64,000 nt of DNA from Lates calcarifer. Taxonomy: Eukaryota > Chordata > Actinopteri > Centropomidae. Positions 1 through 14,073 of the stretch are shown here, piece by piece (position 1 is the first letter of the stretch; each line of letters opens with the position of its first letter). The translations under genes and the position numbers were made by a program. The DNA lies in contig NC_066856.1 in NCBI RefSeq assembly GCF_001640805.2, positions 4,805,377-4,869,376 of the forward strand, in the 5' to 3' direction. The notes beneath the pieces were generated by a model. It was not told where the DNA came from and searched no databases. It saw only the letters and a list, made by a program, of their open reading frames with translations.

Positions 1-340
1 GATGCCACAACAGTGACATGTATGCTGCCAAGGTGCTATTGCGAAGGGGAATGTGACTGCAAATTACAGAAACTACATGACATTGCTTTCTGTGTCTTTG
101 CAGAGAAGATTGAAGGAATAATTCAACTCAGTCAAATAAGATAACACAATCATGTCCTCCAGACCTTGCTCATACAAAACTGTTGTTGCAGCGAATGAGT
201 TGTGGCTGGCTCACAATAATTAAATACACCCACACTGTAGACATTCTATTGACAGGGCTCTATCAGTCTCAGGTCAATGGCAGTCTGAAGGCTTGCCTAC
301 AGTTTAAAGGAAGAAAAGAAAAAAATATTTACATCACAAA

Positions 341-371
<31 letters not shown>

Positions 372-396
372 TTTGAGTGTGTGTGTTTGTGTGTGC
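341..396. repeat. (GT)n microsatellite, interrupted
   Basis: There are fourteen uninterrupted GT units at 341-368, followed by an imperfect GT/GTTT tract to about 396. It generates a spurious Cys-Val repeat in translation. Confidence 0.95.
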
Positions 397-944
397 AGAG
401 GAAGGGTGCAGCAGGAATTACTGATTCAATATCCTCAGGTGGAAGCAGACAGAAAGCACTTTGGGTGAGTAAAGAAAGTCATTTCAAACTGTCAGTCAAA
501 GTGAATCGCTGACATCTGCTTGAAGATGGAGGTATCAATCACCCAGAGTGCAGCGGGGTTTATACTGGTAATGCAGTGACATTAGACCCAAACTAAGGAC
601 TGGTTACTGAAGATTACTCTGACCGTGTATGCAGTCAGGAACTGTGACGCGGATCAGCTGCAGCCTGCACGCTAGGGTTTTACTTGAATAAGAATTTTCA
701 AAGCAAATCCTAACAGTCAACTTTGCTGCATGCTTGCAAAAACTGCTGGGTCCCTCTTGCCTACCTCAGTAATAGTTGCACATCAGTTCCACATGGACCA
801 ACCAGTAAGCCTATTATATATAATTTGCCCCCAAGCTTTTGACATACACAAATGTGTATCTGAACATTACCTGGTCTCAGGTTTCTGTAAGTCTGTTACT
901 TTGTGATCATTTGATGCAACAAAACTTTAGGACTGAAAATCAAT

Positions 945-1012
945 ATCTGCTGATTATTTTCTCAATTAATTCATAAATCATTTAGTCTGTAATTTGTGAG
1001 AAAATAAGGCCC
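945..1012. repeat. dispersed fish repeat fragment
   Basis: An AT-rich stretch with the pattern 'TGATTATTTTCTCAATTAAT' followed by a 'TTAGTCTGTAA...GAGAAAATA' segment. This is the layout of a very common teleost interspersed repeat (a 'gattaatcgattaattg...tctataaaatgtcagaaaat' type consensus, recalled from memory). The copy is short and diverged. The family name is not known to me. Confidence 0.5.
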
Positions 1013-1699
1013 ATTAGACAAGATAATATTTTAACATAAAATGGGGCTACAAGACTACATGACAATGCAGGACCCTTCCGATGTATATATTTGCTAGTAA
1101 TCAAATCAGTGAAAAGCAACTGGCACACAGTGAATCTGGGCCTTTCGGGACACCCTGGATGTATGGTACCCTGGGTCAGTTGCTGGTTGGCAGTCTAGTC
1201 TAGTTCCTGATCATTGTTCAGTGATAAAACCAAAACACTGTGCAGAATCCCTCCTGATCACCAAAGTAGCGACCACGCAGCGGTAGACAAAGAAGTGTAT
1301 TCAGTATTCAACGAACACACACGTATACAAAAAAAAAAAGATATCTGGTGCACCAGGTGCCAACACAAGATTCGAATTACACATCATTAGTAGTATTCAA
1401 GTAAAAACACAAAATGAAGTTATATTCAATTAAAACAACAGATAAAGAGAAAAGCATGTGAAGCACATAAGAATATAAATACTTGACATCATTTTAATAA
1501 TAAACGCTTTGATATAACAGAAGAGGCATTTGGATATTTGAAGCTTTTCTCCGTAGCATTATTCACCGGCACTGTGGTTCCAAAAGTCCCATATTTCCCT
1601 CATTATTTCCCTCATTTTCCACATTTGTACTACACATCAGCAGCAACACAGACACTGCCTTCAAATACTGGTAAAAGTCTTGTAATTGGGTGTGTAATA

Positions 1700-1700
<1 letters not shown>

Positions 1701-1732
<32 letters not shown>
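1701..1732. repeat. (TG)16 microsatellite
   Basis: Sixteen perfect TG units. Open frames on both strands here (Cys-Val or His-Thr repeats) are artefacts of this tract. Confidence 0.97.
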
Positions 1733-1733
<1 letters not shown>

Positions 1734-3219
1734 CTGAGTAGTCCAATGAAAATACAAGCAGGAAAGTTGGATTTCACAATTCTCAAGAAGTCACTGTACA
1801 ACATTTCAATTAGAATCCTTTGTAAAAAAGGTGTTAATGTTGCAGCAGAAAGAGACATTGCTTTAACTTTTAAAAAAGTCACTATCAAAGGTTCTGCTTT
1901 CAGTTCATTGTATTAAAAGACGAAAGACAGATATAGAGAAGTAGAAAGAGGCTAAGGAGTAGAAAGAGCAAAAAGCAAAAACTAATTACAAGAACATAAA
2001 TATATACACAAGAAACATAAATATACATAATTAAAATGTAAAGTGTAGAGTGCAAATGTTTGAAGGTGGCAGTGATTGTCTGGGGAGACGTGAGAAATTG
2101 ATAACTTCTATTTATGACTTTGAAATTCAGAAATAGAAGTTTTTAAGGAACAACCACAAGACAGTCTGTGACATAGAAATAAGGGTGTACTGTGCAGAAT
2201 CAAATAAACAATGTCCAAAAAATCCAACTAGAAAAGTTACCAGAATACATAATGGCATAAACAAACAAGAGAAGCTGGGAGATACAAAACTGCAGCAAAG
2301 GTTTTTATTCTGTTGAAGTGAATGTTAGTTAATAAGACGGTTTGCTGTTGATGGACAGCTGGGAGATTAAGGTTTAGTTTTGTTAAAGATAAGGGGAGAG
2401 CATCTGATGGCTGCTGACAACATCACTGTGCTGTTTCCAAGGACGGTGTGAAGTAGATAAACAACAACAGCAACAAAACCCACAGTACAATTTCAATAGA
2501 GCTTTTCTGTCATTGTCTTCAAACAGTAAATTGAATTTGTATAACACCTCTGTCAGATCATTTTGGCTGCCAGTGGTATCCCTAGTTTATTTTGTAATGG
2601 TGAGGGGTATGGGAGGTTATTTAAAACAAAAGGGAAAGCCACATGAAAATATAATTAACCTAGCAGGGTGTTCCACCCCTTCTACAGGTTTACCACGATG
2701 CAAGAAGGAAAAACAGCCACCGAGACAGACTGCTGAATTTTAACAACTGATGTGTTCATTTACAATGTGTTTTAAAATATGCAGAACCTTCTGGGTGGGC
2801 AGAGGCCAACATAATAAACAAAACAAATGAACTGGAAGGTAATGGATATTGTGAAATATAATGAAATAAAAAATAAAAAAAACAATGCCCAATATCTTAC
2901 CTCCCTACCTACTGTATACCGAAATGCTCAGTCCATGCACCCTTGACCTACTACTTTGCAATGCTTTTTGGGCTTGGGCCATTAAAATAGGGCCCTTGCC
3001 CTCTGTCCACACATATGGACTCAAACTCGCAGGCTCTTGCTTGCCTCTCTCAATCCCAGAAACTCATGAGGTGTGTCTGCATTCAGCATGTAATTGCTAT
3101 GGTCAGCTCTGTTTTTTTCTCTCTTGTTACCACATGATAAGGTAGTTAACTTTACTCTGCAGTATGACTTACAGAGGCTGTATCACAGATAATTGCGAAC
3201 CTTGTGACTTCAACAACCA

Positions 3220-3480
3220 AACAAGAGAGATTTTGACCTTATGGTGGCCTGACTATGGCCTGGCTATGAACATCCACAGCAAATATCATCAAAATCAGAT
3301 CAGCCGTTAGATTTTGTATTTACCTTGTTATGGACCAAAGTGTTGTCAAGAAGAATATTTCCCAAATTGCTGTGCTAAAAAAAGGTCAAGGGAATCACCA
3401 GAGTCATTCAAAATCACCCTCTGGGGACTATAGAAATTTCTCTGGCTCAAAATGTTCGACAGATCAGCAGATTTACTGGT
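3220..3480. repeat. degenerate dispersed fish repeat
   Basis: Two pieces resemble one common teleost repeat: a 'GACCTTATGGTGGC' start near 3236 and a 'GGTCAAGGGAATCACCAGAG' segment near 3384 followed by 'CACCCTCTGGGGAC'. In the family I recall, these motifs are adjacent ('gatggtggcgctagaggaaaagtcaggggatcaccaaagtcatt...catcctctggggacc'). The copy is broken by about 130 bp of unrelated or decayed sequence. The 76-codon open frame across it is not a gene. Confidence 0.5.
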
Positions 3481-4249
3481 GGAGCTGTCTTATAAACATT
3501 CCTTATTTTTTTAATTCAAAGAGAAGAACCCAGTCTCCTCCACTGCAGCACTACAATTAATCAGTACTTTCAACATCACACCATTAAAGTCAAACCTTTC
3601 CTGTCATAACTGCAAACATCTGCAATACAGTTCATTTTTTCACAATTTATGTCCCTCCATCTGCCTCCCCCAACGCCCACACCACTGACGTCTCCGCTGG
3701 CTGCTGTGATCGTTTACCTCGTAAAATTGATTAAGACACTAATGCCTGCTGGTGAAAGAGTTGAGGAAGTTGTCCAAGGTTGCTCCTCAGATTGAAACAC
3801 TATCCATTATCCATCCAACATGTAATTAAACTTTACAGAAGAACGGCTATCTGTTAGGATGATGTGCACAGGATTTGTGAGTCTGAACTGGAGAGGTTCA
3901 TCCCCTGAGATAGTTGAACTGAGTGAGAGCTTTAATACCAGCAATATATGAGTACATGCTCTGATTTATGAAAATGTTTTACAAATAATGTTTTAATGAT
4001 GTAATATAAGCCTGATATACTTTATCCAGGGAGTTAATTCTTGCATGAAAAATCAAACTCAGTTTTAGCAGTTTCACAATCTTTTTAAAGGAATGTGACA
4101 TCTAAGTGCAATTTCTCCCCTTCCATGCTTTCGTTTCTTCCTTTTAACTTTGGGAAATTTTGTGATAATTATTTTATTACCTTCTGAAGTCAGGCATCTG
4201 AACTTCAAAGCTGATATGGATTCATGGCAAAGTATTCTGAAGAGACACA

Positions 4250-4288
4250 CTCTCTCTCTCTCTCTCTCTCTCCCTCGCTCTCTCTCTG
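4250..4288. repeat. (CT)n microsatellite
   Basis: A CT tract with two interruptions (CCCTCG), preceded by a short ACAC run. Confidence 0.95.
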
Positions 4289-7200
4289 GCAAACTTTTTA
4301 TCTGCTTAAAGAGGTCCATTGCTTATAGAATCAAAGCACTGCTGAAGCGCAGCCTCTCAATAATGCAGCACACACACCTTCCCTGGCTATGGTTCACAGG
4401 AGAAAAAGTGGAAAGGTTAGATTACAAACCCAAGAGCAACTATGAAATAACAGTGATTTGAGGCACCTCTGATATTATTATTAATTTCCAGGACGACTAA
4501 CAAAAGCTGTGCTGTTTTTCCACACGTCTGACACAACATCTCCTTCCCCATAACTCCAAGCTTGTCAAGATATTTAATATGACTCCTCCTGTCACCTTGT
4601 GTTAATCTTGTGATTATTAAAATTCACCCTGTTTTGAATCATAATTAAACATGTGATCCATTAATACTCCCAAAGTGGGAATGACAAAAATGGAACCCCT
4701 GAATATTTAACTGATGTGCCAATTAATTTCCATCAAATAAGATAATATCTCACACTGTTATTATACTCTGCATAAGTAATACCTATCAAATAACTATAGC
4801 AATTATTCAACATGGATGTGACAAAATGCATTAACAGCCACACGACCCCAAAATAACTGACGATACAAATCTCATAGAATTTTCACAGAACTGAAAACCA
4901 CAACAAAGGACTGATTCCTTAACTGTGAAATGTGTTAGGCTCTGTCTATAGTGAGGCCTAGATCTAAGGGCGATTTTTGACAGCAGTGCTCCAGGCCACA
5001 CATATACAACACACAGAGTTGTTTCCTTTAAAGTTTGATAGTTGACCACCAGAAATTTCTACTCTCTGTCTCTTCATATCTTCAGATTGACTGATCAAAA
5101 CTCAGTTGGTGGCTTTTTGAACTCCGGCAAGAGTTATTGTAGAGTTAAATATATTTTAGAGTGATAAAACTGCTAGACACATCATAAGAACTGAGAGAAT
5201 TCCCTGTTTGCACATGGAAATGTCTGCTGCCTCACCCCTGATAAAGATTACAATGATGACAACTAAAATCATAAAGCAATTCTGTACTGTGGAGCCTTGT
5301 GTTAATAATAAAGTTTTGGTAGTTACTCATTTTACTTCCTCATCTTGGTGTCTCTTTATGTCGTGTCTCTCACCAAAACACATTATACACCTCAAAATCC
5401 CCCAGTTATCCATTAAGGTTTGAAGCAGTACAAGTGAATCATCACTGTTCCTATGGTGCCTTTTTTAATTACTGGTAAAAAGAAGTTGTGCCAAATCAGT
5501 AATTAAGTCTAATTGTGTTTTGTGTTTTGTATTTGCTTATGCAGTGGTTTGTTACATAATTTATTTACCTACTGGTACATTATTTCTGATTGCCATTTCC
5601 AGTCCATTCTGTCTACAATGAAATTACTACTAGTGCCTGCATTAACTTTAAAACAGTCATCTTCTTTGTTCACACATAAACCTGTTCTGCACCTGATGAA
5701 TGCACATGTAATTGGAAAAACATACCAACTATAGTAAGGACAGAATACAATAAAATTATTTTACTTGTTCACCAGGTTCTGTGTCTGGATAAATTTGCTA
5801 GAAATAGGTCATGCATTTGCTGAATCTTGCTTTATTTTACATCCACAACACACGCTTGGTTGCTGATGAGGTTAAGGAGTTGTGAGATGCAACAGCTATA
5901 GCTCCCCGTGGTTCACTGATTGGTTCAACATTTAACTAGCTGAGCTGAATCAGTTCTTGACTAGATCATTCCATCATCCATCATTAAACCTTAAGACTAA
6001 ATGTTAAGCTTGCAAAGTCTAGATTGGCAGTGGCTAAAAAGTGCTTTTACATAACAGCACAAATCTGATCTACTGTACATTTGGCAGCACTGACTATACA
6101 TAGAAATTCATCAAGATGCTCCCATTATGGGGAAATATTTGAGAACTGCATTTAAAAACAATAAAAAACAAGAGTTAGTTACCAAAGAATATCAGTCTTG
6201 TTAAGGCAAGGCCACTTCAATAAGCCCAGCATTGATTATAATGCATAAGGCATTGAAATGACAGTGACAAAACCATTGCCAAATTAAACTACTAGGGCAC
6301 TGGAGAAAAATTAGCGTAGGTCCTTAGTGACCCCCTGTTTTGCCCATTAAATTAAACACAAATTTATACAGGGATACGCAAATGTTGATGACCAACTGAA
6401 ACACAATGCATATGGGGCCTTTGAAACCCCAGAGCGTGTAAAGATAAATAAAAATAATAATTTTAAAAATCTGATTGTCATCCAGCTGTCTGTGAATTAA
6501 ATAAAACCATTTTTCCAAAAAGGACAGGGAGTGATGTATTGAAAAATTATACTAAATTTGATTCAAGTACTGTCCATATTTGACTGGATAAACCATCCAT
6601 CCTCTGTTACTTTATTTGAATTCCCTGTATGAAAAGATTACTATAGCTAAACATGTCCTGGTCCATGAGAGGCAGCCTAAACGCCACAGATCCCGTAAAT
6701 TCTTAAATGCCCATCAGTGATGCGTGACACTCCACATGTGAGAAATGGGACACAATAAACCACAAGGCCTGGTTTTGCCCATACAAACTCACGTTGTTGG
6801 AAATGACAACTGCCAGGAAGCCTCCTCAGAGAACAGGAAGTATTGAAGGAACGCATTTTATGAGCAGAACAGAAAAATACGACGTATGATGCTACCTCAG
6901 AGGCAGATATCTCCAGCTTTTGTGGGAAATGATAGAGGCTCTGCCTCCCTTTTCCCTTTGGTATTCTTTGCTATGAAGCACCACACATTGGGCTGGTTGG
7001 TAAACATAAGGAAGCTGTGAGCAGTATACTGCAGTTTTAGGTGATCAATAGTTTAATATTTATCCCTTTTAGGTGTTGAAAATGCATCTTGCAGCTCAAG
7101 TTTTCAAGATGTAAGGCAATATACCATGATGCCATGTGGTGAAAGATTTAGTTTGCTTTTAAAAAGAGACAAATATATTTTGATAAAAATACATCAGGCA

Positions 7201-9159
7201 TTCATCCTCTCTTCTCTCCAGTGACTTTGACTATGATATAACAGCATATGTTATATCAGGGATGTTGCTATAGGTAATGCTTCAGGACCCTGGAGGCACA
7301 CTGCTTTATGAATAGTGGCTTTGAAGGGGTGTTAAGAGGAGCTGCTTGTCTGAAACAACATGACTTGGGTATACTTTTCAAAAGAAACAGAAAATAAGAT
7401 ATTAGATTTGAAGACAGAAGAAAAGCCTCACTAGACATGAAATATCCTATAGTGATGTGTAAATTCACAAGGCAGCTTTTGCTTAACTTAAAGAGACACA
7501 TTAGTTTGGAAATTGAAATTAATCACTTGTAATCTAAATTTGATGGAGAGTTGTGCTAACTACTTTTCTGAAAAAGTGTGGCTACGGTCACAACCAACAC
7601 ATTAACTCTCTTTCTTCAGTAATGTATTTTTCTTGCATGGACAGTCTCACAGCCACACCAAATTTTAAATTTGCTCAGTGTTTTTGTGCATTAATATACC
7701 CTAATTACTGCAACTGCAATATGAACAAATCTAATACTCATAGGAGGCTATTGTAAGAATGTTAATGTTCAGCTCATTTCTAGTTTTGCCATAACAATAC
7801 AGGCAACAACAAAAGCTGTGCAGCTTTAGGTTGTTAAAGATGACTGTTTGTCTTTTTGTTGATGAAAGAGTTAGTGAGCAGTTAAGCATAATGATAAAAT
7901 ACAGGCACCTTTTCAGGGACAAATGTGTTTCTGACCTTCTATATGATCACAAACATACAGATGCAGAACAATGCTTATCAGTTGTTTCAGACTGTGTGGG
8001 TGGAAGACTTCACTGCCTTTTTCTGCACAGAAAATAGATTTTTTTTTCTCATTATGATAACACTTGAACAAAGTTTCATGCACCTTTTTATAAGCTTGGA
8101 TAGATTATGTTTCTGAAGGTGTTCATCTGTTTCCCTGGTAATTCTTGAGGTCACAGCATGGTGTGTCAGTTTGGTTTTCTACCCTGGCAGTGAGTATCTA
8201 TTTGCCACCACTGTTCATCTTTGTCAGCAAGGTGGTCATGATGTAGTCTTTCTTCAGCAAACATTAAAACCTGTAGTGACGAAGTGAGGCAAAAACACAC
8301 TCTGCCTCAGTGTCATAAATCAGTCAAATCAGGATGCACATACATAATATAGTGAGTATTTTGATGGAATCAGCATAGCTTGCTTTTTATAGTGATATCC
8401 ACTTTTTCTTATACCTAATGTCACACGTCCGTGGGAAAAGCAGCCAAAAGGTTATTAAAGTTTACCATTCATTTGACAAGTTCTCTTGCAATTCAGGACT
8501 ATTTGTTATCAAAGTAACTACTTTTTCTTCAGATGGGTTTAAAAACATATTCTATACACTATGAAAATAATGACTGCCAAACTTCTTCTACACTTCTTCT
8601 CTGCTGACACATATACTGCTAATTGTCATTCAACTTGATTCGACTCGCTTGTGTGGCTGCATTTGTAATTGTGATCTACTTATTTCAATGACCTTTTTTA
8701 TGTGCTGTTCCCATTACTGTACCACCCCTGTGGCTCTTTTTTAACAGGCTCACACCATTACTGTAAGCAGGCTACAGCCATCTGTAGTGCTTTGAACATG
8801 CACTCTCAAACTCTTGTGGGGTACACTTCAAATCTTTTCAAGTTTTTGTGAACTCATTAGGGATCTATCCTGCACACCTCTACATCTTTGGACCATACTG
8901 TGCTAAGATCATCAGTAAGTGGGTCTGACATATAAAATGATCTACTTGTTTGTTAGTTGTTTTTTTTTTTGGGCAACTGAGATTGCTGACATATTCTAAT
9001 ATATCTAGAGAAGAGAGGAGTTGATTGGATTCCCCAAAGAAAGAGCAGAGAGTTCACTTGGAAGTTGGGAGGCTTGACTTAAAGCTGTAATAGGCTAAAC
9101 ATTGATGTAAGAGTGACCTGCTTAAATCACAAAGTTGGGCTGGAAAAGAAAAGTGCTTT

Positions 9160-9750
9160 CCATTAATTGAGCCGCGGTAGTTTCTCCCTTTCGTCCAAAT
9201 TAAATGCTGTTCTCTGTGTTGTCACTGATGGAGAAGCCTGTCCACAGAAAGAGAGAAATCTAAACATCTCTAAAGGTGTCTTCTAAAGTGAGCGATGCAC
9301 AGTCCAGATAAAGTTGGACAGACCACTGGCTGATGTCACCTTTGAGGGTTTCAGTTCAGGCTTTTTCAAATAATTGTCAGTCGAAGCTGCCAATGTACAG
9401 AATAGCCTAGTTGAGCTTTAAAAACCCGACTAAAGCTGTCACAATTCAGCGTTCTCAAATGTCACCTCTCGGCTCTCATTAGGCATTCCCATTGCGAGTA
9501 GTAAGTACTTTGTCATTCTGCTAGCCGTCGACTTGAATTGACATTTCACTCAGTGTCTCTCATTTCATTCAGTATTCTTCTGAGGCTGCCTTTGCCTCTG
9601 TCCCCTTATTTCCAGCCATGCCATTTCACCTTTTTGTCTCCCTGGAAATGGATTAGCCAGCCAGGACAAAAATTAAACTGCCAAATCAATTAGGGCTCCT
9701 CCAAGGTGCAGATTCATTTTCATGCTTGTTCATCATGCTGTTTTCTACGC
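9160..9750. promoter_or_regulatory. candidate conserved non-coding block
   Basis: About 590 bp of balanced composition without repeats or long open frames, standing out from the AT-rich, repeat-broken surroundings. It contains homeodomain-type cores (ATTAATTGAG at about 9162, CAAATTAAAT at about 9196, TCAATTAGGG at about 9684). Such blocks around developmental genes are often enhancers. This is an impression from sequence texture only, and no alignment was possible. Confidence 0.3.
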
Positions 9751-10360
9751 TTGTCTGTATCCTTGGATTATTGGTTGCACTTTTGCTATATGCCAACTTA
9801 CAAAAGTAGACATTAAGAAGAAGGAGGGTGCCGAATATGAAGATGTGATTTTAATGCAGGGTTCAGGAAAGAGCACTAAAGTACCCTATTCAAGTTAGGC
9901 ACAGTTACTTTGCTTTTCTTTTTTATTCATGTTGAAGTAAAAATCAATTGAAAACTTTCTGGTGTAAGAAAAGAGATGAGCAGCTCATTTACAAGTCACT
10001 CACTGTAAAATAAGATAGAGATTGTTTTACATATTTTTCTGTGTAATATAAAAAGACAACTGGAAGTAAAAATGAAAATGCATCTGCTCTCACAACTCAA
10101 AAAACAGTTTTAAATCAGAATTTGTTGTACTTTCTATGGTTTTCTTTCTTACATAAGAATAAGATGAGAGTGGATTCATGGTTCAACAAACCGTGTGACT
10201 TCGCAAGGGACACTGCTGTGCATTTATTGTTTGCTAAAAACCGCCAACATTGATTTATTTTAGTCCTGACAACAATCTTTCCCTAACTTTGACTAAGTTT
10301 TATTGCCCAATCATTATAATGTTCACAGCACAGCTCTTAGGATTATAATGTTGTTCAGTT

Positions 10361-10560
10361 AGTCCATCACTCTGATCCAGACTGAAATATTCCAACAACT
10401 ACTGCATGGATTGCCATGGAATTTTTGTTAGATATTAATGGTGGCTTTCACAATCCTGAGTTTTTCTCTGGCATGATCAATGTGTTGATATTTTTTGGCC
10501 TCGAGTGAAATATCTTCACAACAGATGAATAGACTACCATTAAATTTGCAACAGTTAAAA
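10361..10560. repeat. dispersed fish repeat copy
   Basis: The segment 'CCATCACTCTGATCCAGACT' then 'GAAATATTCCAACAACTACT' then 'GCATGGATTGCCATGGAATT' follows, in order, a very common teleost interspersed repeat ('ccactttggtccagactgaaatatctcaacaactattggatggattgccatgaaatttggt', recalled). The later part ('AAATATCTTCACAACAGATG...GACTACCATTAAATTTG') looks like an internal second copy of the same motif order. A related fragment in the opposite orientation is near 42.73 kb. Confidence 0.75.
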
Positions 10561-12889
10561 GACAGCCCATGTATTGTTTGGCTGTGCTCTAAACAGATGT
10601 ATCACTTTCTCCTCTTTTGTTGCATTTCTGACAGAAAACATGCAAAAGATGCGTTTGCTCCATCGGCATCCAGAAATGTTGTGATAGGAAGGCCTTGTCA
10701 TAAGCATGGGAGAGGCAAACACCCAAAATAAATAACCACAAAATGTTTACTGGGCTTCTCCAGAATGTTTGCATAACATAACTGTACCTTTTCATTTGGA
10801 TGAGAAGCATTTTGCATAGTCTCATCAGTCACTGATTGTGTAGTGTGGAGTAACCTCGATTTGTGCTGACAGGCTGGCACAATGGGAGTTCATTTATAGG
10901 ACTATCACCTGGACCAGATCCTGCTTCAGATGCTATGACATCAGGGACTCAGGGTATCAGATGAGGCAGGCTCAGAGTGCCTTGAGTAGGGAGACACTTC
11001 TTCCGCTGCACAGCCTGGTTTGTCAGTTTGGAGTCTGGGCTAAAACTCGCTGACTGTTCCTCATTTCCTTATGGTGTTTTCTCTTCTACAATTATGGGAC
11101 AGTTTTGCTGTCTGTATGGGAGAGTTTGTCGACTGTTTTACATTTAACTACACAAGTTAACCAGTTTCATTACTGGCAGTCTTTTCTATGAGTCTGACAT
11201 AAAGAGACATGCGGTTGTCCATTATACCTTACCAGCCAGTAACCACATGTCTGGTCAAAAGATGGCCTATTGTAATCACTGGATTGCACTAACCAACAGG
11301 GGTCTCAAATCTGCAAACGTTCGTTTTTGGAGGATGGGATGTCTTATCATTCAGTTTTGAAAACTGTGTGAGTGTTGTATTGTGCTCTTGTCTGATTTTT
11401 TGTTCTGCTCATGACACTTGCTCATGACACACGCTATGATGGTCAACTAATACAGGCTCTCTTTTTGGATCCAAACAATTATGCCCTTGCTATTTATTTA
11501 TGTTTGATGCTTGCTTTTATCGACTGTTTATAGTAAAGACATACAGGTTATGTGGGGAGATGGAAGGGTGAATAACATGCAAGAAAGGTCCCTGTTTGGT
11601 ATCAGGTGCTGCAATGACATGGTCATATTGCATGTGCCTTAAACCAATTGGTCACAATGACACAACTTTACTGTGAATTCTATCAAAAGCACAGTTGTGC
11701 TTACCTCTGTTTCTTTTCAATGCAGATGTTTTTTTTTTTGTTTTTTTTTTCCTTCTAGCTGAGGTTGATATGTTGTGCAATAGACACATTTATACATAGG
11801 TTTATCTAAAAGCAGCACACAGTATTGTTATATCTCACACACATACTCAGAGGGTGTTTTTGGTTTTACTGATTTCACACCAATGTTCAAAGCCGTAATA
11901 TAAACAAGACCACAAAATCTTAAAATAAGATGATGAGAGGATGCAATTTAAGATGAAGCAAAATGCAACACTTATCACAACATACTGATTAAAATTTCCA
12001 ACTGATGACAAAAGGAAAGTGCACAAAAATGGCTGCTTAATTACAGTAACAAGTAATTACAGCTGCAGGCAATAATAAGGTGACCAGGCTCTGTAGTGTA
12101 GTGTAATCTTGGGGGAAGAAAAAAGAAATATGGTGTTTTAGTGAGTGGATTCTCATAATTACCAAGTTTGTTCACATTATTTTTAAGAACAAAATTGTGG
12201 AGTTAAAGGTTATACATCTGTTTTTTGTAGCTTGTAATGCTGTAGCATGTATGGTTATCTTTTGTATTTTCCTAATGCTTAAACTTTTAAACAGTATGAT
12301 AAATAATTACAATTAAATATAATAATTTGACTTTGACTTTCTCAGATTTCAACTGGATAAAATAATCAAAAAAAAAAAAATCTGTAAGTCTGCATTTCTG
12401 AATTTAAGGTTTAAAGAGACATTTATATGGGCATTTTCTTCATTTACAGGCATGTTATAAACTGACATTCCAGTACATGTACGAGACAGAATCATTATTT
12501 GTCAAAGTGCAGCAGTTTTGATCAAATGTGAACAGATGATGGAAGAGATAAAAGCACTCCAGCAGCTCTTTGGGCCCAGGCAACTAATTGTAATTCGCTT
12601 GAAGCTAACGCTGTGGGATTTCGAGGCTCCAACACAAAGAGAGTCAAGTGTGTGTCTGAGAACATCTGCATGGCTATTTGTGAAAACAGTAGCTGAAAAG
12701 AGGACAAACCTTAGATTTCTGACCTCAGCGGTGCACACTGGGACTGATGTGTCCTCATTCCAACACTAATGTGGCTGCCAAAGTGCATATGGGTGTTATG
12801 AATAGAGCTGATGTGATAACAGAGATGCAGTTCATGTGGACTTTTATGGCAATTTTAGTGTTGGTCCATGGAGCCATCTTCTACCTCTT

Positions 12890-13260
12890 GTTTGAGCTGT
12901 GCTTTGGGACCATCTCACAGCTCCAATAGGAGCCCTCTTTTTGTCTTTAATTCCTGTAACATTGGCTTGTCAAAGGATCATTTCCCCTTCACTGGATAAA
13001 GTAATGGAGTAATTGTACACAATTCAAATACTTTCATGTTTTCTACACGTACAATTGCAGGCTTTACATGTAATTAACATAGCCCTTGTCATAAACCAAT
13101 GGGCTGTGAAGGAGATTAGTGTTTGCATGTGAATGGGACCCCTGTCAGCTGTGGAATGTAATTAGGGTTAACAACTAAGCTTAGACCCAAAACATCTTCA
13201 AGCGGGAGTCAGTGAGCGTTGTAATTAGGAGGCACTTTACAGGGCGCACTACTGTGCTTT
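12890..13260. promoter_or_regulatory. candidate conserved non-coding block
   Basis: A repeat-free stretch with several TAATTA/GTAATT-type cores (for example near 13010, 13071, 13159 and 13222), a CAGCTG E-box (near 13147) and no coding potential. The density of homeodomain-like cores in non-AT-simple sequence suggests a regulatory element, probably of vstm2a if this is its intron. Inference only. Confidence 0.3.
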
Positions 13261-14052
13261 ATGTACTCTAACTTTACACCCAGTATGACCTCACTTTGTT
13301 CTGAAAGAGGGGGTACACTGCCACAGAGGGCCATAACTGGAGGAGAGATTGGATTTGAAATGCATGCAACATTCATAACTCATTATCGGATATGATTAAG
13401 TTTTCCTGGCTGTAATGGATCTTGATGGCGCCAAACACCAAAAACATCCATCATAATTGGAGACATGTCATTGACTATCAATACACTGTCACTTTGTAGG
13501 TACCTTACACATGCAGCGGTTACTCTTCTATTGCTTTGCCTCTGGAGGTTTGTATGCTGCATGTATTTTACAAGATGAATGATCTTGCATTAAACTAAGT
13601 AAACAAACGAGTGACAGTTGTGCTTGGGCTGGACTGCAGGAGTTTAAAGGGAGCTGCTATGGTTCTGAGTTGAGGAAAGAGCACATTAAATCCAACTTTA
13701 TACAGTTCATAGGATTTTGCATGGAATTTTTCCCAGTTATTTTCAGAGGGTGAGAGAAGTTCACTTTCACAATGGCAGAACAAGTGTAGCAAACTTAAAC
13801 CTTTATAGATTTAGAAACAGAAATGGTAAGATTTTCTTTGGTATACATGCTTTGAAATGGAAGAAACAGACCTTTACCATAAAGTCCAGCTGAGATGGAA
13901 ATGTCATTTGGTTTGTCTGTCATACATATTGTATCTGCTCTGTAAATCACTGGTTTCATGATGGCACCCCCTAGTGTTGTATTAACTCAGTTCTCCATGT
14001 AACTTTCCATTCAGTCAATCATATCTTGAATAAAGAAGACATGTCAGTGTTG

Positions 14053-14073
14053 TGTCAGGCTAGCAGCCTGACA
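14053..14073. repeat. short perfect inverted repeat
   Basis: TGTCAGGCT, a 3-nt spacer AGC, then AGCCTGACA: a 9-bp perfect stem. It is followed by another AGCCTG direct copy. No RNA family was recognised. Confidence 0.7.

Noticed and set aside
183..512. 109-codon open frame
   Set aside because: Its middle is the GT microsatellite (Cys-Val repeat) and the flanks show no family resemblance.
3330..3560. Frame containing a Trp-Trp pair as the missing vstm2a Ig exon
   Set aside because: The context (Gln-Gln-Ile-Tyr-Trp-Trp-Ser) lacks the preceding Ig cysteine and the correct flanking splice sites, and it overlaps a dispersed repeat.
4074..4461. Two overlapping frames on opposite strands near 4.1-4.5 kb
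   Set aside because: Both depend on the CT microsatellite (Ser-Leu or Arg-Glu repeats) and have no domain.
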